From Micromonospora chokoriensis (lineage in GTDB: Bacteria > Actinomycetota > Actinomycetes > Mycobacteriales > Micromonosporaceae): a DNA stretch of 64,000 nt. Both the position numbers and the translations under genes were made by a program. The stretch covers positions 21,755 through 85,754 of the forward strand of contig NZ_JOAN01000033.1 of assembly GCF_000718555.1 (NCBI RefSeq), given 5' to 3'. Position 1 is the first letter of the stretch. Each line of letters begins with the position of its first letter. Positions 63,942-64,000 of this stretch are shown here, one piece after another. The notes beneath the pieces are model-generated. The model was not told the origin of the DNA. It saw nothing but the letters and a program-made list of their open reading frames with translations, and searched no databases.

Positions 63942-64000
63942 GTGTCGGTGTGCAGGTCGCCTCTCGGCGAGTGGCACGACGCGGCTCCAGCCGAACGGTA

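Overview
The window is very GC-rich, dense in genes on both strands, and full of GTG starts, 4-bp start/stop overlaps and apparent leaderless starts. Gene content (mycothiol-type DinB-fold enzyme, SigE-family ECF factor, DUF3152 lipoprotein, snapalysin-type protease, MtrAB-LpqB-like triad) points to a sporulating actinomycete. Micromonospora or a close relative in the Micromonosporaceae is most likely. This is inferred from protein character; no database search was possible. I recognise about 63 protein genes and one broken gene. I found no rRNA, tRNA, CRISPR array, prophage or insertion sequence.

1-7.8 kb: a tightly coupled operon whose left end lies outside the window. It encodes a degenerate ABC ATPase, a Tat-type solute-binding lipoprotein, a double permease in one chain, and a membrane-anchored STAND/TPR protein whose P-loop has lost its lysine. 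A normal ABC ATPase and a DUF6297-like membrane protein follow. 7.9-17.8 kb: small metabolic and regulatory genes (RibD-like reductase, AraC and MocR regulators, LysE exporter, metallo-hydrolase), a divergent pair of uncharacterised membrane proteins, a cysteine-cluster/pentapeptide protein, RNase H, lycopene cyclase, and an ArsR-SRPBCC fusion behind two matching operators.

17.8-32 kb: secreted protein plus class F sortase, CorA, YchJ-like protein, MFS transporter, a membrane channel-like protein with a repeated tail, a Tat-exported amidase, an FMN glutamate-synthase-like enzyme, a 7-bp tandem repeat, two acetyltransferases, a WYL regulator with its operator and VOC target, and a dinB gene with an SOS box and an in-frame stop codon. 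32-45 kb: HtpG, SDR, a small secreted M15-like protein, a large hybrid kinase, an ECF sigma factor with its partner, DUF3152 metalloprotease-like lipoprotein, a secreted snapalysin-trypsin fusion, small secreted or membrane proteins and rhamnose mutarotase.

45-64 kb: a response regulator/kinase/GerMN-Gmad2 lipoprotein operon, TetR-MFS efflux pair, mycothiol-dependent isomerase-like protein, RtcB ligase, a 41-residue protein, ThuA-ricin lectin protein, spore-photoproduct-lyase-like radical SAM protein, VanX-like peptidase, LacI regulator, secreted cyclophilin, DD-carboxypeptidase, a double-MerR regulator divergent from a UvrA-like ABC protein, and a small phosphatase. Several regulator/target pairs share short divergent intergenic regions with visible inverted repeats, and convergent genes are usually separated by strong hairpins. 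The most unusual items are the first operon, the snapalysin-trypsin fusion, the interrupted dinB, the paired ArsR operators, and three long intergenic hairpins, two of which share a 10-mer.
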